Assembly: GCA_947259925.1 (NCBI GenBank)
Contig: CAMYOG010000058.1
Coordinates: 22,266 to 86,265, forward strand
Source: Thermoanaerobaculia bacterium
GTDB lineage: Bacteria; Acidobacteriota; Thermoanaerobaculia; Multivoradales; JAHEKO01
Direction of reading: 5' to 3'
Length of the DNA stretch: 64,000 bases
Part shown: positions 40,346 through 49,910 of the stretch, piece after piece
How the letters are laid out: each line of letters starts with the position of its first letter
How positions within the stretch are numbered: the first letter of the stretch is position 1
The notes under the pieces: generated by a model
What the model was told of the DNA's origin: nothing
Database searches by the model: none
Seen by the model: the letters and a program-made list of their open reading frames with translations, nothing else
Program-made: the position numbers and the translations under genes

Positions 40346-41796
40346 CGGGTGAGAAAGAACCGCTCGACCCGCTCCGCCGTCGGCGCCGGGGTGAGCAGCG
40401 AGCCGACGATCATGGCGACCAAGGACGCACCGAGCAGCGGTACGACCGGCATCAGCCCGGCGATCGTGTAGCCGGGGTTGCTGGATCCCTGGACGAAGAA
40501 GTAGGCCCAGAGCGCGCCCACGGTGAGCACCGAAGCGAACGCGCCGCCGGCGGTCGAGCGCTTCCAGAAGAGCGCCGCGAACGGCAGCGGCGTCAGCGCC
40601 GCGAAGCCGGAGAAGGACCAGACGCCGAGGCTGAAGATGCTGCGGTTGACGGCCAGCGAGATCAAGAAGGTGACCGCCAGCACGCCGGCGACGAAGAAGC
40701 GGCCGAGAAGCACCTGGCGGCGGTCGTCGATATGGCCGCTGTAGTGCCGGACGACGTCACGCGTGAACATGGTACTGATCGCCAGGGTCTGCGAATCGAG
40801 CGACGACATGATCGCGGCGAAGACCCCGGCCGCCAGCAGGCCGGCGAGGAGCTCCGGGGCGTGAATGCCGATCAGCTGCACCAGGATCGTGTTCGCCGCC
40901 GGTCCCTGCAGCCCGGAGAGCTGGACCGCACCGATGACGCCCACCAGCACGCTCGGCACCCAGACGATGACCAGGCAGATCGGGTAGGCGACGATCGACA
41001 GCTTGAACGATTCCGTACGGTTGGCGGTGAGCCAGTGTGCGTAGATGTGCGGGAACATCCCCAGGCTCATCGGAATCGCGGTGTAGCTGAGCAGCTTGAG
41101 CGGGGATATGAGCTCTCCTCGGGCCAGCAGGTCGGGTCGGGCCTGGGCAACGCTCTCCAGAGCGCCGGCGAGGCCGCCCGAGCCGCGTAGGATGACCAGA
41201 AACGTCAATCCGCCCAGGATCATGAAGACGAGGGTCTGGAAGGTGTTCGCCCAGGCGGTGCCGCGCATGCCACCGACCGTGACGTAGGCCACGACCACCA
41301 GGCAGATCGCCAGGCTGCCCACCCATTCGGGCACCAGGCCGCCGCTGATCTGAGCGAGCGTGATGCCGCCGCCCTTGACCCCGATCAGCAAGTAGGGGAT
41401 CAGCAGGGCTACCAGCACCAGGAAGAGGACGGTGCCGAGGGCGTTGGATCCCCAGCGGTCGCGGAAGTACTCGACCTGGGTCAGGTAGCCCAACCGTTTG
41501 CCGAGCGCCCAGATGCGCGTTCCGAGGAGGTAGATCAGGACCGGCGAAACGATCGCGGTCGAGGACGCCATCAGGGCGAAGACGCCGATCCCCCGGTGAT
41601 AGGCCTCGCCTGAGGCACCGAGCATCGAGAACGCGGTCATATTGGTGCCGAAGAGCGTCATCAGCAGGATGAACGGCCCGATCGTCCGGGTGGCGACGAA
41701 GTAGTCCTCGCCCGAGCCGCGGAAGAGCCGGTGGCTGAGGATGCCGATGGCCAGCACCAGGAGCAGGTAGGCGGCGATGATGGCGACGACGATCAT
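40342..41796 (-). CDS. Sodium:solute symporter (SSS family)
   Basis: 484 residues, about 13 transmembrane helices. GSGEDYFVATRTIGPFILLM, MTAFSMLGASGEAYHRGIGV, GGGITLAQISGGLVPEWVG, YVTVGGMRGTAWANTFQTLV and SSLDSQTLAISTMFTRDVVR are SSS signatures; the Na+-site region of TM8 lies in MSSLDSQ. The frame opens at 41826, but ATG 41796 overlaps the stop of the DUF3311 gene as ATGA, the usual arrangement for this pair, so I use it. Many SSS carriers with a DUF3311 partner are annotated as pantothenate/monocarboxylate-type, but the substrate is not certain. Confidence 0.88.
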   Translation of the reverse strand: MIVVAIIAAYLLLVLAIGILSHRLFRGSGEDYFVATRTIGPFILLMTLFGTNMTAFSMLGASGEAYHRGIGVFALMASSTAIVSPVLIYLLGTRIWALGKRLGYLTQVEYFRDRWGSNALGTVLFLVLVALLIPYLLIGVKGGGITLAQISGGLVPEWVGSLAICLVVVAYVTVGGMRGTAWANTFQTLVFMILGGLTFLVILRGSGGLAGALESVAQARPDLLARGELISPLKLLSYTAIPMSLGMFPHIYAHWLTANRTESFKLSIVAYPICLVIVWVPSVLVGVIGAVQLSGLQGPAANTILVQLIGIHAPELLAGLLAAGVFAAIMSSLDSQTLAISTMFTRDVVRHYSGHIDDRRQVLLGRFFVAGVLAVTFLISLAVNRSIFSLGVWSFSGFAALTPLPFAALFWKRSTAGGAFASVLTVGALWAYFFVQGSSNPGYTIAGLMPVVPLLGASLVAMIVGSLLTPAPTAERVERFFLTR

Positions 41797-42107
41797 CGCT
41801 TGGGGTCCCCGGATCTCGGTGACCATTCGCCGCCGTCCTCGCGCGCCGGCGCACGCCTCTCATCGGCGTCCACGTCGAATCTCGGCCACGCCCACTTGAC
41901 CAGCATCGCCAGCACCAACGAGGTCACGAGGCAGAAGACGACGTGGTAGAGGAGACCGACCGGCAGCCCGAGAACCAGCCGGGTGTCGTTCCAGAGCCAG
42001 AAGTCGTAGCGCAGCAGGAACAGCGCGACCAAGGCCGCGTAGAGCGCCCAACGCCGCCTCCCGGTCGTGCTCGGGGGCTTGCTGCTGCTCTCTCGTCTCC
42101 CTTCCAT
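41793..42107 (-). CDS. DUF3311-like small subunit of the symporter
   Basis: 104 residues with two transmembrane helices (WALYAALVALFLLRYDFWLW and GLLYHVVFCLVTSLVLAMLV) between charged ends. Small DUF3311 proteins are encoded directly before SSS symporters and probably act as an accessory subunit. The ATGA overlap couples translation of the two genes here. Confidence 0.65.
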   Translation of the reverse strand: MEGRRESSSKPPSTTGRRRWALYAALVALFLLRYDFWLWNDTRLVLGLPVGLLYHVVFCLVTSLVLAMLVKWAWPRFDVDADERRAPAREDGGEWSPRSGDPKR

Positions 42108-42149
42108 CCCTGCTCCAGGCGTGGAAGACGCGATTCTAGTCGCTGTCGC

Positions 42150-43409
42150 TCAGCCCGCCCGCCCGCCCGCTTCGACCGTCTGCTCGGGCAGCGTCACCCA
42201 CTGATCCAGCGCCGCCATCAGCTCGTCGACCGGCTTGCGGAAGACGTTGCCCATCAGCAGGTCGATCAGCTGGCCGCGACAGTCGGGGTGCTGCTGCAAG
42301 AACTTGGCGAAGTGGAAGTCCGGATCGTAGAAGGCGTAGACCAGCTTGCGCAGTGCTTTGACACCGGCGCGCAGCTCGGGCTCGAAGCTCGACAGGGCGA
42401 CGCGCGAGATGTCCCCGGCCGCCAGCGCCTCGTGGATCGCGTCGGCCGCCAACTCGCCCGACTTGAGCGCCAGGAAGACGCCGCTCGAGTAGATCGGATC
42501 GATGAAGCCGAAGGCGTCGCCGACCAGTACCCAGCCGTCTCCGGCCGCCTGGGTCGAGTGGTACGAGAAGTCCCGGGTGGCCCGAATCGGCTTGATCCGC
42601 TCGGCGCCGATCAGCTTCTTGCGCAGGGCCGCACAGCGTTCGAGCTCCTCGAGAAAGACCTGCTCCGGATCGCTCGCTCTGCCCTTGACCAGATAGTCGA
42701 CCGGACCGACGACGCCGACGCTCACCTGGTCGTCGGGCAGCGGGATGTACCAGAACCAGCTCTTGCCGTTCTCGGTGTGGAGGATGACGGTGGCGCCCTC
42801 GTCGATGCCCTCGCCGCGCTCGGCGCCCCGGTAGCGGGTGAAGTACGACATGTGCTTGAGGCGCGTCTCGATCTTGCGCAGGCCCCGCTTCGAGGAAAGG
42901 AAGTGGCTCTGGCCGGTGGCGTCGACCAGCACTCGGCAGGCGAGATCGATCTCCTCGCCGTCCGAGCGCAGGCGCGCGCCGATCGCGCGATCGGCGTCGA
43001 AGATCACCTCACGCAGGCTGGTTCCGCGGCGCACCTCGACGCCCTGCTCGGCGGCGTTGTCGAGCAGCATCTGGTCGAACTCGCTGCGCAGAACCTGCCA
43101 GGTGTGCGAGCTCTCGTGCGGGTCGACCTCCTTGAAGTAGAACGGGGTCGTCGACCGCCCGTCGGGCGCGTAGAACTGGACGCTCCCCTTCTCGGGGAAG
43201 GCGCTCGCTCGCATCTTGTCGAGCATGCCGAGTCGCTCGAGCGTCCAGTAGGTCGCCGGCATCAGCGACTCGCCGACCTTCTCCTGGGGCTCGGAGGAGC
43301 GCTCGATCAGGAGCACCGAATGCCCTCGTTGGGCGAGCAGGGTCGCGGTGGTCGCGCCCGCCGGGCCACCGCCGGCGACGATGACGTCGAAGCCGTTCGG
43401 GCTCGACAT
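42150..43409 (-). CDS. FAD-dependent oxidoreductase, flavin-dependent-halogenase-like
   Basis: 419 residues. FAD-binding GGGPAGATTATLLAQRG at the N-terminus, then EKVGESLMPATYWTLERLG, where KVGES corresponds to the region of the halogenase catalytic lysine. The mid-protein stretch GKSWFWYIPLPDDQVSVGVV contains W-F-W-Y-I-P, matching the W-x-W-x-I-P halogenase signature. DGWVLVGDAFGFIDPIYSSG is the second FAD motif. The family also includes geranylgeranyl-reductase-like and hydroxylating enzymes, so halogenation is possible but unproven. It lies 5 bp downstream of the TonB receptor gene, on the same strand, so the two are probably co-transcribed. Confidence 0.7.
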   Translation of the reverse strand: MSSPNGFDVIVAGGGPAGATTATLLAQRGHSVLLIERSSEPQEKVGESLMPATYWTLERLGMLDKMRASAFPEKGSVQFYAPDGRSTTPFYFKEVDPHESSHTWQVLRSEFDQMLLDNAAEQGVEVRRGTSLREVIFDADRAIGARLRSDGEEIDLACRVLVDATGQSHFLSSKRGLRKIETRLKHMSYFTRYRGAERGEGIDEGATVILHTENGKSWFWYIPLPDDQVSVGVVGPVDYLVKGRASDPEQVFLEELERCAALRKKLIGAERIKPIRATRDFSYHSTQAAGDGWVLVGDAFGFIDPIYSSGVFLALKSGELAADAIHEALAAGDISRVALSSFEPELRAGVKALRKLVYAFYDPDFHFAKFLQQHPDCRGQLIDLLMGNVFRKPVDELMAALDQWVTLPEQTVEAGGRAG

Positions 43410-43414
43410 CGGCG

Positions 43415-45553
43415 TTAGAAGCGCCTCTCGATGCCGAAGTACCCCGAGCGCGGCTTGCCCGGAATGACCGAGCTCGAGCCGAAGCCTCGGGTCTCGTACT
43501 CCTCGTCGGCCAGGTTCTCCAAGTGAAGGCGCAGGCGCCAGTTGCCGATGGTGTACGAGACCGCGGCATCGATCAGCGCGTGGCTATCGATGGTCGCGAG
43601 GTTGTCCTCGGCGATGAACTGATCGTCGATGTAGCGGACACCGCCAGCCAGGTTCAGACCGTTCCGGAAGCGCTTGCCGAGCCAGAAGCTGGCCAGGTGC
43701 TCGGGCGCGAACGGCGAGTTGTTGCCGGAGCGGTCCATGTTGAGCGGGATGAAGGGGTCCTGCGAGATGACGATCAGCTCGGAGAACGAGGTCAGCTCCG
43801 AGTCGGTGTAGGCGTAGACGAAGGTGCCGGTCACGCCCTGGGGCAGGTCGAAGGCGGCCTCGATCTCGAAGCCCTCGCTCCGCTGGTCACCGGTCTGCTG
43901 GGTGAAGCCGTTGTCGTCGGTGATCGCGATGTTCTCGCGGTCGAGCTGGAAGGCCGCGAAGGTCGTCCGGATGCGCCCGTCCCGCCACGACTTGCGCAGG
44001 CCGATCTCGAACTGCTCGCTCTCCTCGGGCTTCGGCCCGTCGGTCGAGCGTGGTGACGGCGGCGAGAACGACTGCGCGGCGTTGGCATAGACCGAGATGC
44101 TCTCCGATGGCGAATAGGCGATCCCCAGGAGTGGGCTCAACTCGCTGTCGCTCCGGGAGATGCCGCGGGCGTCGTCCTCGAAGTCGATGTTGTCGAAGCG
44201 CAGTCCGATCATCATTTGCACCTGCTCCGACAGCTCGATCTGGTCGACCAGATAGGGCGCGATCACGTCGCTCTGCGCGTCTCCGACCACCGACTGGCCG
44301 GGCAACAGGATCAGAGGCTCGGTGGCGGTCTCGATCGGGTTGTCGAGGCCGATGACCGGCAGGAACGCCACGTCGAGCGTGAACTCGTCGGTGTAGCGTG
44401 CGACCTCGAGGCCGGCGAGCAGGTTGTGCCGGATGCTGCCGGTCGTCCCCTGGTAGAGGAACTCGAACTGGTTGCCCCAGACGTTCTGATCGTCGTCGAG
44501 CAGGGTGAGCGTTCGTGGCACGAGCGCTCCGAACGGAGTCGGGAAGGCGCCGAACAGCAGCGTGCCGTTCGTCTGCCAGTCGAGCGACCGGCCGTAGAGC
44601 TTGTTGCGGATGCTCCTGGTGTCGGAGAGCTTGAGCTCGTAGTCGATCTGCAGGCGTTGGACGTCCTGCTCGGAGAAGTCGAACGGCGAGGCGTACGACC
44701 GCTCGCGATCGATGTCGGGCAGCTGGCTGGTCGGGAAGAGGAGCGGGATGCCGGCGTCGGGCATGTAGTCCGAGCTCAGGAACTCGAAGTTGATGTTGAG
44801 CGAGCTCCGGTCGCTCGGTTTCCAGGTGATCGCCGGGTTGATCGCCGTCGCCTCGCTCTCGGTCCGGTCGCGGTAGCCGTCACTCTCCCGCCAGAGGCCG
44901 TTGAGGCGGAAGCTCAGGTCACCGGTGTTGTTCGACCGGTTGACGTCGAATCGTCCTTCGAGAGTGCCGTGGCTGCCGCCCTCGATGCCGGCGATGCCGA
45001 AGTCGCTCGGCACCGGCTGCTTGCGGACGATGTTGACCGCGCCGGCGAGCGGGTTGCTGCCGTAGAGAAAGCCGGCCGGACCCTTGAACACCTCGACCCG
45101 CTCGGCGTTGTACATCTGGTAGAAGGTCGCCTCGGGCTCCGGGGCGCCGTCGGTCAGCACCAGGCCGCTCGAGACCGAGTCGAAGCCGCGGACGACGAAG
45201 AAGTCGAAGACGCCCGAAAAGGTCTGGGTGTTGACGCCGCTGACGTTGTCGAGAGCGTCGGTCAGCACGCGGGCGTTCTGCTCGCGCAGCAGGTCCGAGG
45301 AGACCACGCCGACGTTCGCCGGAGTCCAGCGGAGCTCGACCGGTAGCTTGGTGGCGATGGTGTTCGAGGTCGGGATGAACGGCAGGCTGTCCTGGACGAA
45401 GACGACGTCTTTCTCGACCGCGGCCGGTTGATCAGCGGAGTCGCTCTCGACGGCCTCCGACGTCGCCGCCGCTTCTTCGGCGAGCGCCGGGCCGATCGGC
45501 GCGAGGAGGCCGATCGAGAGGCAGAGGGCGTTGCGTAGAGACAGGAATTCCAT
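43415..45553 (-). CDS. TonB-dependent outer-membrane receptor, siderophore type
   Basis: 712 residues. The signal peptide ends GPALAEE. A plug domain at about 60-195 (DALDNVSGVNTQTFSGVFDFFVVRGFDS, RVEVFKGPAGFLYGSNPLAGAVNIV) has the classic KGP-x-x-x-LYG-x-x-PGG-like motif. A 22-strand barrel follows, ending HLENLADEEYETRGFGSSS and YFGIERRF with terminal Phe. The pattern matches ferric-siderophore receptors. An RGF-type plug motif is clear; I cannot see a definite TonB box. It lies between a propeller gene and the flavoprotein gene in one minus-strand run. Confidence 0.88.
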   Translation of the reverse strand: MEFLSLRNALCLSIGLLAPIGPALAEEAAATSEAVESDSADQPAAVEKDVVFVQDSLPFIPTSNTIATKLPVELRWTPANVGVVSSDLLREQNARVLTDALDNVSGVNTQTFSGVFDFFVVRGFDSVSSGLVLTDGAPEPEATFYQMYNAERVEVFKGPAGFLYGSNPLAGAVNIVRKQPVPSDFGIAGIEGGSHGTLEGRFDVNRSNNTGDLSFRLNGLWRESDGYRDRTESEATAINPAITWKPSDRSSLNINFEFLSSDYMPDAGIPLLFPTSQLPDIDRERSYASPFDFSEQDVQRLQIDYELKLSDTRSIRNKLYGRSLDWQTNGTLLFGAFPTPFGALVPRTLTLLDDDQNVWGNQFEFLYQGTTGSIRHNLLAGLEVARYTDEFTLDVAFLPVIGLDNPIETATEPLILLPGQSVVGDAQSDVIAPYLVDQIELSEQVQMMIGLRFDNIDFEDDARGISRSDSELSPLLGIAYSPSESISVYANAAQSFSPPSPRSTDGPKPEESEQFEIGLRKSWRDGRIRTTFAAFQLDRENIAITDDNGFTQQTGDQRSEGFEIEAAFDLPQGVTGTFVYAYTDSELTSFSELIVISQDPFIPLNMDRSGNNSPFAPEHLASFWLGKRFRNGLNLAGGVRYIDDQFIAEDNLATIDSHALIDAAVSYTIGNWRLRLHLENLADEEYETRGFGSSSVIPGKPRSGYFGIERRF

Positions 45554-45609
45554 GGTGGACTCGTTCTTGTTTTCGTCTCGATGGTTGTGGTGGATTCAGG
45601 CTTTGGATG

Positions 45610-46821
45610 TCAGTTCGCTGTCAGCGCGAGGGCGACGAGCTCCTTCTGGCTGCGGACGAACAGTCGGCCGTCCGCCAGGCTCGGCATGGTCCAGGTCTTG
45701 GCCTTGAAGAGCTGATGTCGCGCTTCCTCCCGATAGCCGCTCGGATCGGCCTTGACGCTCGCCAGGAGGCCCCTCTCGCCGAGCACGACCAGGCGGCCGT
45801 CGGCATACAGGAGCGAGCCCTTGCTGAAGCCCCGCTGGGCCCAGAGCTCGCTACCGGTAGCGACCTCGATGCACTTCAGGATGCCGTTGTCGAAGCCGTA
45901 GAGGTGCTCACCCACGAGCACCGAGCTGTTGAAATGGTTCTTCATGACGCGGTCGCGCCAGATCTCCCGGACCCCGACCCTGCCGCTGGCGACGCTCATC
46001 TCGAGCAGTGTCGCGCCCTTGTCGTACGAGGTCGAGATGAAGACCTTGTTGGGAGGTACGAACACCGGCATCGCGGCGTTCACGTCGTATGACGTCTTCC
46101 AGGGGTGGCGCCAGTAGACGCTGCCGTCCGCGGGCGCCACCGAGACCAGAGACGAGCCGGTGAAGAAGAGGATCTGCTCGACGCCGTCGACGGTGATCGC
46201 GAGCGGCGTCGAGTAGCCCGGTTTGTCGGTCTCGGAGTTCCAGCGCAGCTCACCGGTCTTCTTGTCGAGCGCGACCAGCGAATAGCCGGGGCGGCCGCCG
46301 ACGTCGATCAACAGGAGATCGCGCAGCACCATCGGCGAGGTCGAGACACCCCAGCGTGGCACTCGGGCGCCGAACTCCCGCACCAGGTCCACCCGCCATA
46401 CCTGGCTGCCGTCGTCGGTCCTGAGGGCGTAGAGCTTGCCGCTGGCGCCGAGCACGTAGACCAGCTCGCCGTCGAGGGTCGGCGTCGAGCGTGGCCCGGC
46501 TCCCTGCGAGTCGCCGCGATTGAAATCGGTCCGGACGCGCCAGAGCTCGTCTCCAGTGGCGGCGTCGAGGGCCACCGCGAGCTCGTCCCGGCCCGAGCCG
46601 AACATGGTGAAGACCCGCCCCCCGGCGGCCGCAATCCCCGAGTAGCCGTCACCCAGCGGGTAGCGCCAGAGGACCGACGGACCGGTGGCCGGCCAGCTGG
46701 TCAGAAGCCCGGTCTCGGCCGAGCGGCCGTCCTGGTTCGGGCCTCGATACTGCGGCCATTCGGCGGCGGTGGCCAGTGCGGCCACGGTGGCCAGCGAGAG
46801 GGCGATGAGTAGCGTGCGCAT
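45610..46821 (-). CDS. PQQ/BamB-like beta-propeller protein (403 residues)
   Basis: A signal peptide (LLIALSLATVAALATAA) is followed by WPQYRGPNQDGRS, the typical opening of this family, and blades with the tryptophan-docking pattern: GDELWRVRTDFNR, DDGSQVWRVDLVREFG, KTGELRWNSETDKPG, ATGSELWAQRGFS. Such propellers may bind PQQ or act as periplasmic scaffolds; the catalytic Ca2+ ligands of quinoprotein dehydrogenases are not obvious. It starts a run that continues with the TonB receptor. Confidence 0.85.
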   Translation of the reverse strand: MRTLLIALSLATVAALATAAEWPQYRGPNQDGRSAETGLLTSWPATGPSVLWRYPLGDGYSGIAAAGGRVFTMFGSGRDELAVALDAATGDELWRVRTDFNRGDSQGAGPRSTPTLDGELVYVLGASGKLYALRTDDGSQVWRVDLVREFGARVPRWGVSTSPMVLRDLLLIDVGGRPGYSLVALDKKTGELRWNSETDKPGYSTPLAITVDGVEQILFFTGSSLVSVAPADGSVYWRHPWKTSYDVNAAMPVFVPPNKVFISTSYDKGATLLEMSVASGRVGVREIWRDRVMKNHFNSSVLVGEHLYGFDNGILKCIEVATGSELWAQRGFSKGSLLYADGRLVVLGERGLLASVKADPSGYREEARHQLFKAKTWTMPSLADGRLFVRSQKELVALALTAN

Positions 46822-46969
46822 GGAGCAATCCCTGAGACTTTACTTACTCTTTTTCGGGGTCGAAGGTTGCAGAGCGGCGTGTGATCCCCGGCGTCGCGGG
46901 CAGGGAGTGCAGCGCTCGTTCCGCCCGCGGCAGCGATTCTATCGCTTCGGGCCGTGGGATGATTCCTCG

Positions 46970-47434
46970 ATGGCGCGACTGCTCCTCCTGTTCGTCCTGG
47001 TGCCGCTCACCGAGATGCTCCTGCTGATCGAGATCGGCAGGCGGATCGGGACCCTGGCGACCCTCGGCCTGATCTTCTTCACAGGTGTACTCGGTGCGTG
47101 GCTGGCGCGGCGCCAGGGGCTGGCGGTCCTCGAGCAGGTCCGCGCGGAGACGCGGGCGGGCCAGGTGCCGGCCGGGCCGCTGATCGACGGCGTGCTGATC
47201 CTGATCGCCGGCGCGGTCCTGATCACGCCCGGCATCCTGACCGACGTCTTCGGGTTCCTCTGCCTGGTGCCGGCGGTGCGCGCGGTGTTCAAGAAGTGGC
47301 TGCGCGAGCGCTTCGAGCGAGCCGTGACACGCGGCGAGGTCCACGTCTCGGTTGGTCCGAGCGGCCCGATGCGTGACGTGACGCCGAGGGAGCCGGGCGG
47401 CGACGTCGCAAAGCTGGACGACGGGCAGAGCTGA
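46970..47434 (+). CDS. fxsA: FxsA family membrane protein
   Basis: 154 residues from ATG 46970. LLLLFVLVPLTEMLLLIEIGRRIGTLATLGLIFFTGVLGAWLARRQG is the FxsA core, with the family's P-x-x-E in the first helix. GPLIDGVLILIAGAVLITPGILTDVFGFLCLVP supplies the third and fourth helices, with the conserved LITPG-x-x-TD. FxsA of E. coli affects phage-T7 exclusion by interacting with F-encoded PifA; its general role is unknown. It sits alone on the plus strand between two minus-strand runs. Confidence 0.9.
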   Translation: MARLLLLFVLVPLTEMLLLIEIGRRIGTLATLGLIFFTGVLGAWLARRQGLAVLEQVRAETRAGQVPAGPLIDGVLILIAGAVLITPGILTDVFGFLCLVPAVRAVFKKWLRERFERAVTRGEVHVSVGPSGPMRDVTPREPGGDVAKLDDGQS

Positions 47435-47457
47435 CCCGCCGCGCTCGAGGGGACGCT

Positions 47458-48804
47458 CTAGGTATAGCGCGCGCCGAAGTAGCGCGGGTCGTAGAACTCG
47501 GGCAGCAGGGTGTCGACCCGGAGGAGTCCGGCGCGCGAGAGCTCGACCACGCCGTCGCCGATCGCGAGCATGCCGCGCTCCTGGAGTCTCGCCAACGGCT
47601 CGGCGAAGCGCTCGAGGATGTCGACGCCGAACTTGCGCTGGAAGTAGTCGCTGCCGATGGTGCCGAGCTTGAGCTGGAGGATCAACTCGCGGGTGAGCTG
47701 CTCGTCGGCGGTCGTCTGTTTGCCTCTGGCGATCGGCAGCTCGGGCTGGCTGCCGCCGTGGCCGAGGCGGGCCAGGTACTCGCCCCAGCCGTCGACGTTC
47801 TGGAAGTGGACGGCCGACAGGTGCGAGAAGGAGGCGACGCCCATGCCGATCAGGTCGGCGCCGCGCCAGAGCGAGTTCCGATAGACGAAGCGGCAGGTCT
47901 CCTTGTCCTTGACCATCGTGTAGGCCGAGGAGACCTCGTAGCCGGCTTTCGAGAACTCTTCGATGGCGTACTCGTGCCAGCGGCGCTTGGTCTCCCAGTC
48001 GGCGATCGGCAGCATCAGATCGCCGTTCAGCAGGCTCTTGGTGAAGCGGGTGTTGAACGGCAGCTCGAGCTGGTAGACGGTGACGCTGTCGGGCGCGACG
48101 TCGAGCGCTTTCTCGACCGCGTCCCGCCACTTGTCGTCGGTCTCGCCGAGCATGCCGGCGATCAGATCGATGTTGAGCTGGTCGAAGCCAATCCGCTCGA
48201 GCCAGGGGAGCACCCGGAAGATCTCCTTGGAGACATGGGCGCGGCCGTTCTCGCGCAGGATGTCGTCGTCGAAGTGCTCGATTCCGAGGCTCAGACGGGT
48301 GACGCCGATCTCCTTGTAGGCCTCGAGCTTGGCCTCGCTGAGCGTCCCCGGCTCGCACTCGAAGGTGACTTCCTCGACGTCGTCCCAGGGAAAGACCGCT
48401 TTCACCCGGTCGACCAGCTCGCGCAGCTGCTTCGGATTGATGTACGAGGGCGTGCCGCCGCCGAAGTAGACGAACCTGGGCTTGCGACCAAGGAGTGCCG
48501 GCTGCTCGGCGTAGCGCTCGACTTCGCGCGCCATGGCGTCGATGTAGGCGCCGATCTCGTCGTATTTCTTATCGGTGTAGACCCGGAAGTAGCAGAACTT
48601 GCACCGCTTGCGGCAGAACGGGATGTGCAGATAGAGGCCGAGATCGACGTCCGGGCGCGGCGCGCTCGCGAGCGCTTCGTGGACGTGCGGCAGCTGGTCT
48701 GCGCTCCACGACGAGTAGGGCGGGTAGTTGGAGACGAAGACGCTGCCGACCTCGCTCTCGGTTCCCTGTCGGCCGGCGGTCGCCGGCTCGGGCTGGGTGG
48801 TCAC
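47458..48804 (-). CDS. HemN/HemW-like radical SAM protein
   Basis: 448 residues from GTG 48804, whose GTGA overlaps the stop of the propeller gene. LGLYLHIPFCRKRCKFCYF carries the C-x3-C-x2-C cluster motif, FVYFGGGTPSYI the SAM-contact GGGTP, and TRLSLGIEHFDDDILRENGR and DQLNIDLIAGMLGETDDKW follow as in HemN/HemW. The C-terminal HemN domain is present (LGTIGSDYFQRKFGVDI). Family members make protoporphyrinogen or chaperone heme, and HUTW/ChuW-type relatives open heme. Being last in an operon with reductases and propellers, it may have a specialised role. It is not an anaerobic sulfatase-maturating enzyme. Confidence 0.85.
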   Translation of the reverse strand: MTTQPEPATAGRQGTESEVGSVFVSNYPPYSSWSADQLPHVHEALASAPRPDVDLGLYLHIPFCRKRCKFCYFRVYTDKKYDEIGAYIDAMAREVERYAEQPALLGRKPRFVYFGGGTPSYINPKQLRELVDRVKAVFPWDDVEEVTFECEPGTLSEAKLEAYKEIGVTRLSLGIEHFDDDILRENGRAHVSKEIFRVLPWLERIGFDQLNIDLIAGMLGETDDKWRDAVEKALDVAPDSVTVYQLELPFNTRFTKSLLNGDLMLPIADWETKRRWHEYAIEEFSKAGYEVSSAYTMVKDKETCRFVYRNSLWRGADLIGMGVASFSHLSAVHFQNVDGWGEYLARLGHGGSQPELPIARGKQTTADEQLTRELILQLKLGTIGSDYFQRKFGVDILERFAEPLARLQERGMLAIGDGVVELSRAGLLRVDTLLPEFYDPRYFGARYT

Positions 48805-49910
48805 GAGCCCTCCCGGTTGGAGCGAAAGGCGTAGACCAGGCCGTCGAGCGTGCCGATCACCAGGTGGCCGTTGGCGATCGCCGGCGAGGCGGTGATCGAC
48901 GAGCCGGTGTCGAAGCGCCACTCGGCCTCGCCCGAATCGAGGCCGAGGCCGAGGATGTCGCCGTCCTTGGAGGCGATGAACACCCGCTTGCCGGCGATCA
49001 CCGGCGACGAATCGATCCGCGCCTTGGTGGCGAACGTCCAGCGCGACTCGCCGCTCTGGGCGTCGATCGCGTGCACCAGCTTGTCCCGGCCGCCGATGAT
49101 CACCTCGTTCTCGGTCACCGCCGGCGACGAGTAGAACGGGAAGTCGCGATCCGAGTGCTGGTAGCGCCAGAGGATCTCGGCCTTCTCCAGGTCGATGCCG
49201 AGCACCGTGCTCTCAAAAGTACCGACGAAGGCGCGCTTGCCGAGCAGAGCGGCGCTGCCGGCGACGTAGCCGTCGAGCTGCACGCTCGCGACCTCGGTGC
49301 CGTCGCTCAGGCGGACCTGCCGGAAGAGGCCGTCGCAGCCGGCGAAGTAGGTGTGTCCATCAGCGACGCCCGGCGAGGCGTGCACGTAGTTGTCGGTCTC
49401 GAGCTTCCAGGCGAGCGAGCCGTCGGCCCTCTTCAGCGCGTACAGGAAGTTGTCGTAGGAGCCGAAGATCACCTTGTCGTCGACGAAGTTGGCCGACGAG
49501 ATAATGCCGGCGTCGGTCTGGTAGGTCCACCTGACCTTGCCGTCCTCGGCGCCGACGGCGTGGAAGACGCCCGCCTCGTCGCCGAAGTAGACGACGCCGT
49601 CGCGCACCGACGGCGACGACTTGACCTCGTCGCTCGCCTCGTAGGTCCAGAGCACCTCGCCGGTGGCGAGGCTCAGCGTATGCAGCTTGCCGTCGAGCGA
49701 GGCGACGTAGACCCGCTCGCCGACGATCGCGGCGGTCGACTCGATGGCGTCGCTCGCCTCGAAGGTCCAGACCGGCTGGAGATCGCCTTCGAGCGGCGCG
49801 CCGACGCCGGTCAGACCGGAGTCGCCCCGGAAGTGGGCCCAATCGGCCCCGGCCGCCGTCGCCAGGAGAACGGCGACACAATACGCGATAGCTCTAGAAA
49901 GCCGCTTCAT
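48801..49910 (-). CDS. PQQ/BamB-like beta-propeller protein (369 residues)
   Basis: A signal peptide (AIAYCVAVLLATAAGA) and then ADWAHFRGDSGLTGVG. About seven or eight blades of the form G-x-x-x-W-x-F/Y: TGEVLWTYEASDEVKSSPSV, DGKVRWTYQTDAGIISSANF, ADGSLAWKLETDNYVHASPG, SGESRWTFATKARIDSSPVI. The repeats are very regular, close to BamB. It overlaps the dehydrogenase gene upstream by 17 bp and the radical SAM gene downstream by 4 bp, so it is embedded in the operon. Confidence 0.85.
   Translation of the reverse strand: MKRLSRAIAYCVAVLLATAAGADWAHFRGDSGLTGVGAPLEGDLQPVWTFEASDAIESTAAIVGERVYVASLDGKLHTLSLATGEVLWTYEASDEVKSSPSVRDGVVYFGDEAGVFHAVGAEDGKVRWTYQTDAGIISSANFVDDKVIFGSYDNFLYALKRADGSLAWKLETDNYVHASPGVADGHTYFAGCDGLFRQVRLSDGTEVASVQLDGYVAGSAALLGKRAFVGTFESTVLGIDLEKAEILWRYQHSDRDFPFYSSPAVTENEVIIGGRDKLVHAIDAQSGESRWTFATKARIDSSPVIAGKRVFIASKDGDILGLGLDSGEAEWRFDTGSSITASPAIANGHLVIGTLDGLVYAFRSNREGS

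Noticed and set aside
47458..48804. Radical SAM protein as the sulfatase-maturating enzyme
   Set aside because: It has HemN-type motifs and one cluster motif; the SPASM-type extra cysteine clusters of anSME are absent.
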